53,887 nt of DNA from Haplomitrium mnioides. Lineage: Eukaryota; Marchantiophyta; Haplomitriopsida; Calobryales. Both the position numbers and the translations under genes were made by a program. The notes under the pieces were generated by a model. The model was not told the DNA's origin and did no database searches. It saw only the letters and a list, made by a program, of their open reading frames with translations. Numbering within the stretch: position 1 is the stretch's first letter; the number at the start of each line of letters is the position of its first letter. The stretch is from positions 1-53,887 of the forward strand of contig JBNGIS010033859.1 in assembly GCA_049999725.1 (NCBI GenBank). Direction: 5' to 3'. Shown in pieces: positions 23,761 through 33,158 of this stretch.

Positions 23761-24896
23761 TAATGGAAAATTGACTTGAAAATTTCATTGGAAAAGCTGA
23801 AATGTAACTTCGAATCTGGCTCATCACTTATTTGGGGAGAGAATATCAACTTTGAATGTTGATTTTTCTTAACAGCGAAATTCCCCTCTTTCTTCCTGTC
23901 GTTAGAATCGCAGGTAAGAGGAAAACGAAACACGGCTGCTTGATATTAGCAATAGCAGATTTCGCTGGTGTCGATGGAGTCGCGGTGCGATCTCCCTTTT
24001 TCGAGATAGCACGAAAACCAGTGTCGCGATGGCAGACAAAATGCAAGCTGCTCGATGAACAAGAAAACGGGGCCTCCCTCCTGCATTCGCGATTAGCATA
24101 AACGGGGGCCTCCCTGCGTTCGCGCGATGCAGAAACGGGGGCCTCCCTGTGTTCGCGCGATGCAGAAAACGGGGCCTCCCCTCGTTCGCGCGATGCAGCA
24201 AAACGGGGCCTCCCCTCGTTCGCGCGATGCAGCAAAACGGGGCGCCCTTCCCCTTGGCTTCGCGTTAGCAACAAACGGGGTCTCCCTGTTGTTCGCGTGA
24301 TGCAGAAAACGGGACACGCCTCCCGTGCATGCGCGATGGCCAAAATCGGCCTTCCTTGTCTGCGCGATTAGCCAGAAACGGGGGCGCCTGTTCTCCTTCT
24401 GCAGATAAACGACTTAGGCAAGAAAATGATGGACATGTCCATATGTGTGAAAATGAGGATGCCTCGAATGGGTCCTCTGTTTGTTTATATACTTGACTCA
24501 GCCGCAGCTGCAAACTAAACAACTATACAAGAGAGGACTGCACATACCAAGTCCAGATGCCTGTAAGCACCCACTCCAGATGCCTTTAGGCACCTACTCC
24601 AGATGCCTGTAATCTGCACCCACTCCAGATGCTCGTCGGTGCCTAATCAAGATTTGTTTGCCCATGCAGGCACATGCTGATATTTGCATCTTCAAGAAAT
24701 AGTCAACTTCCCAGGAGGCCCCCAGGTGCTGACACGTGTGGCAGTCCCCTTAACTACAACTAACTATTCTAGCTAGCTAAGGTTAACAATAAATCTATTT
24801 ACAATAGAACCCCCTTCCCAGAATTGAACCTTGGGAAGGACTGGACTTGGATCCTGGGAAGGATCCATCCTCCCACTCAAGCAATGGTTCTCAACA
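23761..24896 (-). repeat. Solo copia LTR (family C) inside gypsy B
   Basis: On the minus strand this starts TGTTGAGAACC and is closely similar to 25655-26628, which is followed there by copia RNase H. Here it stands alone and is flanked by ACACA on both sides (23756-23760 and 24897-24901), as expected of a solo LTR, although the flank is a CA-rich run and so weak evidence. It contains a GC-rich minisatellite at about 24080-24390. Confidence 0.6.
24080..24390. repeat. GC-rich minisatellite in copia LTR C
   Basis: About eight units of roughly 35-37 bp with the recurring words GGGGCCTCCC, GTTCGCGCGATGCAG and AAACGGGG. The second LTR copy has a corresponding array at about 25955-26245, so the minisatellite belongs to the LTR family. 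Minus-strand frames across it give repeats of the RANxGRP and ASRERREAP type, which I regard as non-genic. Confidence 0.8.
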
Positions 24897-25510
24897 ACAC
24901 ATACACACCCAACTTACCTGCGGTTGTTGGGCACCCTTGATGAGGTCACAGTAGGGCCCTTGTTTTTCTCTTGATCCTTATACCTCTTCCATTTGTTGAA
25001 ATGCCCTTGGTGCCCCTTGGTGGCAGAAGAGCAGCCAATCGAACTCCGCCTGCCTCCCGATGAGCTTCTTCGGACCTCCTTGTATCCGCTTCCTTCATCC
25101 GATGAGACACTTCGGACCTGCCCCCTCTTTGGATCCTGGTGTCCTCACCCTTGGCCCCATCTACCGCTGATTTCCTCCACCGGTGCTCTGGTTTGTCGTA
25201 GGCTAATAATTCACTTTGGTAGACAGACACCACACCCTGCTCCAACAGATCTTCCTCTGTTGCTTCACTCACCAATTGCACTCAGTAGTGGTACTCTGAA
25301 TTGTCCTCTTCCTCAGACCACTCACTGTCGTACTCTGCCTCAAGCTGCGTTTCTCCCAAGTGAGGAATAGGACCATAGTGCACCGTCGTTTTGTAGGGGC
25401 CGAACACCAATATGGAGTTCCCTCAGTTGTGCATTACTGTGGCCCCATACAGCTACGGCCTTCCTATCAACACTGGGTAAGGAGAAGCTCTAGCGGGTCG
25501 CATTACTAGA
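24897..25510 (-). pseudogene. Gypsy B protease-region fragment
   Basis: The minus-strand sequence matches the protease and post-protease part of element A (about 39230-39740). Shared blocks lie around LVSEATEEDL, HYGPxPHLGE and the words CCTCCCGATGAGCTTCT on the plus strand. The fragment breaks off at the start of the copia LTR at 25511. Several stops are present. Confidence 0.65.
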
Positions 25511-25654
25511 TGTTGAAATACCAAGCTTTGTACGTAACCCGTTGGGATGACGAGTAGAGACTTATTTTTAACCCTCTTTAGGGTTAGTTTTGTTAAGTTA
25601 ATTTAGGGTAAATTTAAGTATAAATACAGAGCATGTAGAGAGAAAAGTAGGGAG
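25511..25654 (+). repeat. Partial 5' LTR of copia (+)
   Basis: Starts TGTTGAAATACC and matches the first part of 28957-29202, up to GTAGGGAG, where the minus-strand LTR C begins. Confidence 0.7.
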
Positions 25655-26628
25655 TAATGAAAAATCGACTTGAAAATTTCATTAGAAAAGCTGAAATGTA
25701 ACTTCGAATCTGGCTCGTCACTTATTTGGAGAGAGAATATCAACTTTGAATGTTGATTTCTCTTAACAGCGGAATTCCCCTCTTTCTTCCTGTCGTTAGA
25801 ATCGCAGGTAAGAGGAAAAATCGCGGCTGCTCGATATTAGCAATCGCAGATTTCGCAGGCGTCGATGGAGTCGCGGTGCGATCTCCCTTTTCGAGATAGC
25901 ACGAAAACCAGTGTCGCGATGGCAGACAAAATGCAAACTTCTCGATGAACAAAAAACGGGGCCTCCCTCCTGCATTCGCGATTAGCAAAAAAGGGGGTCT
26001 CCTTGCGTTTCGCGCGATGCAGAAAACGGGACGCCGTCCTGCGTCTGCGCGATTAGCCAAAAACCATGGACGGGGTCTGCCTGCGTTCGCGCGATGCAGG
26101 AAACATGACGCCTCCCTGCGTCTGCGCGTTTGGCAAAACGGGGGGCGCCTCCCTCTGGCTCCACGATTAGGAAGAAATGGGGGCTCCTCCCCTTCTCCTT
26201 TCTGATTGAAAAACGGCCTCCCTTGTCTGCGCGATTAGCCAGAAACTCCTTCTGNNNNNNNNNNAGGACTGCACATACCAAGTCCAGATGCCCGTAAGCA
26301 CCCACTCCAGATGCCTTTAGGCACCTACTCCAGATGCCTGTAATCTGCACCCACTCCAGATGCTCATCGGTGCCTAATCAAGATTTGTTTGCCCATGCAG
26401 ACACATGCTGATATTTGCATCTTCAAGAAATAGTCAACTTCCCAGGAAGCCCCCAGGTGCTGACACGTGGCAGTCCCCTTAACTACAACTAACTATTCTA
26501 GCTAGCTAAGGTTAACAATAAATCTATTTACAATAGAACCCCCTTCCCAGAATTGAACCTTGGGAAGGACTGGACTTGGATCCTGGGAAGGATCCATCCT
26601 CCCACTCAAGCAATTGGTTCTCAACACT
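25655..26628 (-). repeat. Copia LTR C, second copy (contains a 10-bp gap)
   Basis: Closely similar to 23761-24896. On the minus strand it directly follows the copia RNase H end at 26640 and so is a 3' LTR, starting TGTTGAGAACC. It includes the GC-rich minisatellite (about 25955-26245) and a run of ten N at 26255-26264. Confidence 0.75.
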
Positions 26629-26639
26629 CCCACTCAGGA

Positions 26640-26915
26640 CTATCCAAGGTACAATCCCAAGAGGTGCACACATTTCATATGCTGAGGCCTAGCCAAAGCC
26701 TTAGTGAGAGCATCTGCAGCCATATCCTCTGTAGCAATGAATTCCAGATCAATCTCTGTCCCAGTCTTCTGGCGGATGAAATGGTATCTTGCATAGGTAA
26801 ATGCTGCCCATGTTGTCCTCATGAATTGTAGTTGGTCCACTCTACTTGTGGCCAACCTCTGCCAGGAGCCTTCTAATTCAGATGACCACCCTGGTTGTAT
26901 GTGTAGGGGCCATGT
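26640..26915 (-). pseudogene. Copia RNase H C-terminal fragment
   Basis: The minus-strand frame has ARYHFIRQK, then IATEDMAADALTKAL and a CVHLLGL ending. This is the conserved C-terminus of copia pol, where the LTK block lies just before the stop. It is truncated at its N-terminal side at about 26915, where plus-strand copia integrase sequence begins. Confidence 0.8.
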
Positions 26916-28987
26916 ACCGATGTTACAACCCTGTAACACGTAAAATCAGGGTAAGTAGAGATGTTGTATTTGATGAGTTGAGTAGTTGGTATGGTGTAGA
27001 AAAAGTTGTGAAGACTCATATGGAGGAAGAAGTAGTGCACGAAAAATCAGAAAATCAGGAATTACAATTACAACTGTTGAGTGGACCAGGAGAAAGTTCA
27101 AACACTCTGTCTAAGAGTGTTAGTCCGTGGTCAGGAAGATTGAGTTCAAGTTCACCAAATGTATCAATTGGAAGTGCTGAAAGTAAGACAAGTTCAGCAA
27201 AGGGAAAGGAAAAGGTGGATTAGCAGATGGATACAAGTCACTTAAGTAATGGTGAAGAGGTTGATATACCTACTTTGCAAACACCTGGTGTGCAAAGAAT
27301 GCAAGATGAGGTACGTAGATCTACACGTATAAGGTATCCAGTAAGGAGGTTGAGTTATGATAGTTTTTCTGCACGTCATTATGCATATATGGTGAAAGTA
27401 ATACAGGATGTAGAACCTACTTGTTTTGAGGATGCAATTGGCATACCTGAATGGGAGTTAGCTATGGATGAAGAAGTGAATGCACTTGATGAGAATGAGA
27501 CTTGGAAGCTAACACCACTACCTGATGGAAAGAAAGCGATTGGTTGTAAGTGGGTTTACAAAGTTAAGCATAATGCAGATGGTTCGATAAGCAAGTACAA
27601 GGCTAGACTAGTAGCCAAAGGATATGCTCAGACATATGGGATTGATTTTGATGAAACGTTCAGTCTTGTTGCGAAGATGGCAACTGTAAGAACTGTGATT
27701 GCTATGGCTGCTGCTAAGAGATGGGATTTACATCAGATGGATGTAAAGAATGCTTTCTTGAATGGAGAGTTACATGAAGAAGTGTATATGGAGCAGCCAC
27801 AGGGATATGTACACCATAAGTTTCCAAATTATGTGTGTAAGTTGAAGAAAGCTTTATACGGATTAAAGCAAGCACCAAGAGCATGGACAGACAGAATAAG
27901 CAAGTTTTTACAAAGTATTGGATTTGTCATTAGCGAGGCAGATTACTCTATGTATGTGCAGAAAACGAATACAGGTTTGGTCATCATAGTGATATATGTT
28001 GATGATCTGATTATTACAGGTGATGATAAGTTGCAGATTGAAAATGTTAAGAAGAGGCTTGGAGCAGAATTTGATATGAAATACTTGGGAGAACTTATGT
28101 ACTTCTTGGGTATAGAAGTAATAAGATCACAACAAGGTATTTGGTTACTTCAACGAAAGTATATTTTGGATATGTTACAGAAATACGGTATGACAACATG
28201 TAAGCCTATTTCTACTCCACTTGAACAGAATGCAAAGTTAAGAGCTGATTTGGGAGATGAATTGGAAGATCCAACTGTGTATCGAAAAATAGTTGGAAGT
28301 TTGATTTATACCACCATGACAAGACCAGATATGTCTCATGATGTGGGATTACTCAGTCAGTTTATGCAGGTGCCAAGAAAGCCACATTTAGATGCGGCAA
28401 GGAGAGCATTACGTTACTCAAAAGGCACATTGAATTATGGTTTATTTTATGCATACAGAGTTGAAGTAAAACTTTTTGGATATACTGATGCAGATTGGGC
28501 TGGATATACATATGATAAAAGATCTACAAGTGGTTATATTTTCAGTATTGGAGGTGTTGCAGTGAGTTGGAGTAGTAAGAAGCAACCTACAGTTGCTTTG
28601 TCAAGCACAGAAGCAGAGTATAGAGCAGCAGTAATGGTTGCATGTGAAATAGCTTGGCTACGCAAGCTATTGTTGAATTTAGGACATGATGTGCAAGAGC
28701 CTGTGACTTTGTATTGTGATAACATAAGCAGTATACAACTGGCAAACAATCCGGTGTTTCATGCAAGGACGAAACACATTGAAGTTCATTACCATTATAT
28801 ACGAGAGAAGGTACTTGAAGGTGAAGTTGATTTGGTGTATGTGAATACAGATGAGCAAGTAGCTGATATTTTTACAAAGTCAATAGGTGTAGAGAAGCTA
28901 TATAAGTTTCGAACTATTATGGGAGTGCTTGACATTGGCTTGAGCTTGAGGGGGAGGGTTGAAATACCAAGCTCTGTACGTAGATGA
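26916..28987 (+). pseudogene. Copia reverse transcriptase-RNase H, nearly intact
   Basis: The frame opens with the end of the copia integrase (YRCYNPVTRKIRVSRDVVFDE), passes a serine-rich linker and has one TAG (27221-27223). It then runs 586 codons to 28987 without a break. Reverse transcriptase blocks are KARLVAKGYAQ, MDVKNAFLNGEL, LYGLKQAPRAW and the catalytic YVDDLIITG. RNase H has DADWAGYTYDKRSTSGY and LSSTEAEYRAA. The C-terminal ADIFTKSI block is present. It is the best preserved enzyme frame in the window, but without gag, protease and integrase it cannot act alone. Confidence 0.85.
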
Positions 28988-29202
28988 CCAATTAGACTTA
29001 TTTTTAACCCTCTTTAAGGTTAGTTTTGTTAAGTTAATTTAGGGTAAATTTAAGTATAAATACAAGGGTATGTAGAGAGAAAAGTAGGGAGATCGAAGAG
29101 AGCGCCGCCATGCCGCAAGCCTCTTCCCTTTTGTAAATCCATTGTGTTGAATACGATCTCTTATATTTGCCTCCAAAGATTTATCTCCTCGATTTCTTTA
29201 CA
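28957..29202 (+). repeat. 3' LTR of copia (+), about 246 bp
   Basis: Preceded by the purine tract GAGGGGGAGG, starts (G)GTTGAAATACC and ends CTTTACA. It contains a possible TATA element (AGTATAAATAC near 29053). It abuts gypsy LTR sequence on the right. Confidence 0.75.
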
Positions 29203-29626
29203 ATCCTTGCTTCTCGATTTGTGGCAGCTGTAGGACCCCCACGATCTAGCTTTCTTCAAAGTGCCTTCAGATTTTGTCATCGTAGATCTGATCTTCTTTC
29301 TCTTGTGATCGCTTCGCCATAGGTGGCTGCTCTCTTCCTTCTCCCTAGGCTCCAGTCCCCGCATCCTCCTGAGGCCCACAGATTCTTGCTAGCCTGCTTC
29401 AAATTTTGAAAGGTGACCCCTCCTCTGGCTGGCGATCTTGGTCCCCTCCTCATCTCCTTCGCCATGATCCTATTTCCCTCTCAAGACTCATGCGCCTTGG
29501 TCTTAGTAGTTGTTTGAGGGCAATCCGTGGCTCTTGAGAGGCCTTCACACTTGCCAAGGCTTATTGTGTCGCTGATGCTTCTGATTTTGTGAATTCTGCT
29601 TGAGTGCTCCAAAGCAACGGCTGACA
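29203..29626 (-). repeat. Gypsy B second LTR, truncated to its right-hand end
   Basis: Matches 23178-23606 of the left LTR and ends CGGCTGACA at 29626, immediately followed by the AAAGT duplication. The other 3.5 kb of this LTR is gone. Confidence 0.8.
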
Positions 29627-29631
29627 AAAGT
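29627..29631. repeat. Target site duplication AAAGT, right copy
   Basis: Matches 19682-19686. Confidence 0.8.
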
Positions 29632-29830
29632 TCTTGTGCTTGAAGAAGTTTGCTCTTTAATTCTCTATGAGCACTAGGTTCTCTCTTTGATCCTTTGCGC
29701 GCAAGTTGTTCACTCCTTAATCTTATACGCGCATGGAGTTCACCTTCTTGATCTTCTCCTACATAGTTTTTTGATTCAACAAAAGCCATTTTTCCCAAAT
29801 TGATACTCGCCATTACACTCCATAGCTTAC

Positions 29831-29944
29831 CTCCAAAGAATTGCGATTTGAACAAATCTCAACCTGCTTGTCAAAAGTAACACTTTTTTGTGAAGATGAA
29901 TCTTGGAATTCTAACCTCTTCTTGCTCTTAAAAACTTCTGCCAT
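29831..29944 (-). pseudogene. Candidate first exon of left-arm gene
   Basis: On the minus strand an ATG at 29944 opens a 38-codon frame (MAEVFKSKKRLEFQDSSSQK...) that ends exactly at a splice donor (GAG|GTAAGC, intron starting 29830). The product is basic then acidic and polar; I recognise no domain. Downstream, 29632-29830 includes a GCGCGC palindrome and joins, across gypsy B, to the left-arm sequence at 19681. This makes it the likely 5' end of the DUF7869-type gene, but no transcript evidence is available. Confidence 0.4.
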
Positions 29945-30150
29945 TGAAAAGGCTCACCAAAAAATCAACTATTTGAAGAAACTAATTTAACAAATATTAT
30001 AAACCTCTTACGACCCAACTAAAATATGTGTTTTTTAAGAAATTTCTACAAAACGACAAAATTAGGAATTTTTTGTGAAGAAAAAAAAATTGGAAGGATA
30101 AAAACGAGCGAAGCATTATATACTAACATTTTTTATGCACCACGCAAAAC
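29945..30150. other. Central region between the two transposon genes
   Basis: AT-rich and without a gene. If the exon at 29831-29944 is real, its promoter would lie here. The boundary with gypsy D, at about 30150, is approximate. Confidence 0.3.
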
Positions 30151-31024
30151 TACGTGTCAAGAGCTTCGCAAATCATTTTTTGGTGGCAAAAGGCATTTTT
30201 TGAATGGGACTTGTCGGATGAATTTCCAAATGAGAAGCTGTTTGCAATGGAAGGAGACTGTCCACCTACTTCATGGTATGCTGAAATTTGGACCTATTTG
30301 CAAACTAGACAACCCCCTAGCCAGCAATCGAAGGAGAGGGCAGTATTCCAACACAAAGTTGCCCCCTACACTATTTATAAAGGAGTCTTGTATAAGCAAG
30401 AACCAGACTTAACTCTACGACGTTGTTTAGAGGAACCAAAAGTGAGGAAGGTCCTCGCAACACTCCATGACGGTCAAGTGAGCGGCCACTATGCTTTGAG
30501 AAATACAATCGCCAAGATTTTGGCTCCAAGGTACTGGTGGCCCACAATGTACAAGGATGCAGCAAATTATATTAAGAAATGCGATCCTTATCAACAAGTT
30601 GGTAAGCCCACCGGCTCCTCAAATTGGCCCTTGGTATCTATTCTGCCTTTGGGCCCATTTGAGAAATGGGGAATAGACTTTGTGGGGCCTATTACTCCAG
30701 CAACGTGCTATCACAGAAATCGATACATATTGGTTTGTATAGACTATGCTACAAAGTGGTTAGAGACAATGACGACCAAAAAGAACAATGGACCAGTGGT
30801 GGCCAAGTTCCTTTTCGATCACATTATTACACAATTTGGATGCCCTTTGGAGCTGGTCAGGGCCTATGGGACACACTTTCTGAATGGGGTGATTCGTTTA
30901 CTTATATATATATATATATATATANNNNNNNNNNNNNNNNNNNNNNNNNNNNNNNNNNNNNNNNNNNNNNNNNNNNNNNNNNNNNNNNNNNNNNNNNNNN
31001 NNNNNNNNNNNNNNNNNNNNNNNN

Positions 31025-31072
<48 letters not shown>

Positions 31073-31700
31073 CACCGAAAGACTTCTCCTTATAATCCCA
31101 AGTGCAATGGGCATACCAAGAAAACAAATGGACTGTTATGCAGAATTTTAAACAAGATCACTACAGCACATGCAGAGGACTAGGATGAGAAGCTTTATTC
31201 TACTCTGTGGGTGTATAGGGCTGTAGAGAAAGAAACCACTAGACATACACCTTTCTACCTGGTTTATGGCATGCAGACGGTGATACTATTGGAGTGGGAG
31301 GTTCAAACTATGAGGACCAGCGAATCAAAGCACTTACCCAAAGCAGAAAGTTTGCATAACAAAATGATGGATATGATAAAACTTGAAGAAGACCGATTGT
31401 TGGCCCTACAGGAAACCAAGAAAGTGCAAGGCAAGAGGAAAGGCCAATACGATGAGCGGCTAAAGAAGATTGATTACAGCAAAGGTGATATAGTCTAACT
31501 GTATGACAGTCAATATCTTAAGTTCCCAGGGAAGCTGCATGTGAGGTGGATGGGTCTATATATCATTGAGAGAATTCATGCTAACTGGTACTTGGATTTG
31601 CTAACGTTGAGTGGGGAGCCTTTATAAACCAGGGTGAATGGAGCTCGAGTAAAGAAGTATACCCCATGCTAGGCTTGCGAGGTCGTTGTGCAGTGGAGGG
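30150..31700 (+). pseudogene. Gypsy D integrase remnant
   Basis: Frames at 30154-31095 and 31211-31498 encode Ty3/gypsy integrase. An HH-CC zinc-binding region is present (GHYALRNTI, YWWPTMYKDAANYIKKCDPYQQ, with the last cysteine changed to Y). Then come PFEKWGIDFVGPIT with the first catalytic aspartate, and YATKWLE. The second acidic block reads RAYGTHFLNG, so the aspartate has become Y. A microsatellite and a gap interrupt the core at 30901-31070. The distal part (31071-31700) has a KLHVRWMG-like end in plus-strand frames. No reverse transcriptase, protease or 5' LTR lies upstream, so the element is truncated. Confidence 0.8.
30901..31070. repeat. (AT)n microsatellite around an assembly gap
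   Basis: TA/AT dinucleotides at 30903-30924 and 31025-31071 flank a run of 100 N. True length is unknown. The frames across it encode only alternating Y and I and are not real. Confidence 0.95.
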
Positions 31701-33153
31701 GACTAATGTGGTGACATAGTCCTAGACTTCAAAAGGAAAAATCGATTAAGCACTCCATTGTAGCAGTGTGATCAGCCACAGAAGGTTGCACACGTTATTT
31801 TATTAGAGAATTTAGGGATACAAGAGAAATTTGATGACCATGAGGTGTGACATTCAGCAGTTGTCAAGAAAGCTACTAGACATAATCGTCTTACTGAAGT
31901 ATGAATGCTGAGTTGGGAAGACTTCAAAAGGTCCAACAACGATGTTCAAAGTGTATTGAGGATTTTGTTCATTCTCTGCATTCTCTTTGGATGATAATAA
32001 TTGTATATTGACTAACATTGACTAAAGGAGCGATCAAGGTAGAGGTTTGTGATTTGGGGGGGGGGGGGGGGGTGTAAAAAAGCCTTGATCAATTCAAAAT
32101 ATATAATTAAAAATAAAAATAAAAATAAATCAATAAATAAGTAGATAAAATGAAAAGAAATGAAATAAAAGGGCCCTATTTCTGACTTAAAACCATAGTA
32201 GGCCAGAAATAGAATAATAGAATAATAAAAAACTAATATAATATAAGATAATATAAGACTTCAAAAGGAAAAATCGATTAAGCACTCCATTGCAGTAGTG
32301 TGATCAGCCAGAGAAGGTTGCACACGTTATTTTATTAGAGAATTTGGGGATACAAGAGAAATTTGATGACCATGAGGTGTGACATTCAGCAGCTATCAAG
32401 AAAGCTACTAGACGTAATTATCTTATTGAAGTATGGAATGCTGAGTTGGGAAGACTTCAAAAGGTCCAACAGCGATGTTCAAAGTGTATTGAGGATTTTG
32501 TTCATTCTCTGCATTCTCTTTGGATGATAATAATTGTATATGGACTAACAATGACCAAAGGAGCGATCAAAGCAAAGGTTTGTGATTTTTTGGGGGGGGG
32601 CGGGGGTTGTAAAGAAGCCTAGATCAATTCAAAATATATAATTAAAAATAAAAATAAATCAATAAATAAGTAGATAAAATGAAAAGGAATGAAATAAAAG
32701 GGCCCTATTTCTGACTTAAAACCATAGTAGGGTAGAAATAGAATAATAGAATAAAAAAAAACTAATATAATATAAGATAATTGTATAACAAAATAATAGG
32801 ATAGAATGCTAAAATAACATAAATAAGATAACAGACTATGTCTTTGATTAGGAAGGTTTTGGAAAATATAAAAATATAATAAATAAATAAAACTAACCTA
32901 ATGTTGGGGGCCAAACCAAGCCCATTACCTTGAAGTATACTGAAGACTATTTGCTGCTACTTGGAGGACAGCGTGCCCAAGGGGAAGGAAGAGCCTTAGA
33001 CTAGGTCCGTCTAGGGAAAGATAAGGAATAAGCGGTGGCCTTATACCCCATAAGGGGATGCCTCTTGAAAGATAGAATAAGCTAAGCCCTTATATATAAC
33101 ATTCATACCAATGGGGAAGACTTATGGGACTAATCCTTTAATCCATGGAGACC
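31701..33153 (+). repeat. Probable gypsy D 3' LTR, first part
   Basis: After the end of integrase a purine-rich stretch (GTGGAGGGGAC, about 31694) may be the polypurine tract, and non-coding sequence follows. It contains a tandem duplication: 31725-32256 (532 bp) and 32257-32780 (about 524 bp) are near-identical direct copies, each with a G tract (17 G at 32056-32072; an interrupted G run near 32592-32606). At 33153 it is interrupted by element A and would continue at 45141. Confidence 0.5.
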
Positions 33154-33158
33154 GGCTG
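33154..33158. repeat. Target site duplication GGCTG, left copy
   Basis: GGCTG recurs at 45136-45140 exactly outside the other LTR of element A. Confidence 0.9.

Larger units (their letters stand above)
25511..29202 (+). mobile_element. Copia element (+) with chimeric, interrupted 5' part
   Basis: The 3' LTR (28957-29202) and a partial 5' LTR (25511-25654) share about 140 bp starting TGTTGAAATACC. The interior holds an intact reverse transcriptase/RNase H segment, but gag, protease and most of integrase are missing and replaced by a minus-strand copia fragment (25655 to about 26915). The left flank is gypsy protease sequence and the right flank is gypsy LTR sequence, with no matching target duplication (CTAGA against ATCCT). 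The element is therefore probably a recombinant of two insertions. Confidence 0.65.
19687..29626 (-). mobile_element. Gypsy element B, internally deleted and rearranged
   Basis: Starts TGTCACCCCC and ends GCTGACA with a perfect 5-bp duplication (AAAGT). The left LTR is about 3.9 kb. It is followed by a short stretch matching the 3' end of gypsy internal sequence (23607-23760), a solo copia LTR, a protease-region fragment (24897-25510), a copia composite (25511-29202), and only the last 424 bp of the second LTR (29203-29626). Reverse transcriptase, integrase and gag of B are missing. Orientation is minus, as in the related element A. It interrupts the minus-strand gene of the TIR transposon. 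Confidence 0.75.

Noticed and set aside
23846-24522. Minus-strand frames with repeated RANxGRP/ASRERREAP
   Set aside because: Produced by the GC-rich minisatellite of LTR C; the period is not constant and the frames shift.
30864-31151. Frames with long Y/I runs
   Set aside because: They translate an (AT)n microsatellite and a run of 100 N.
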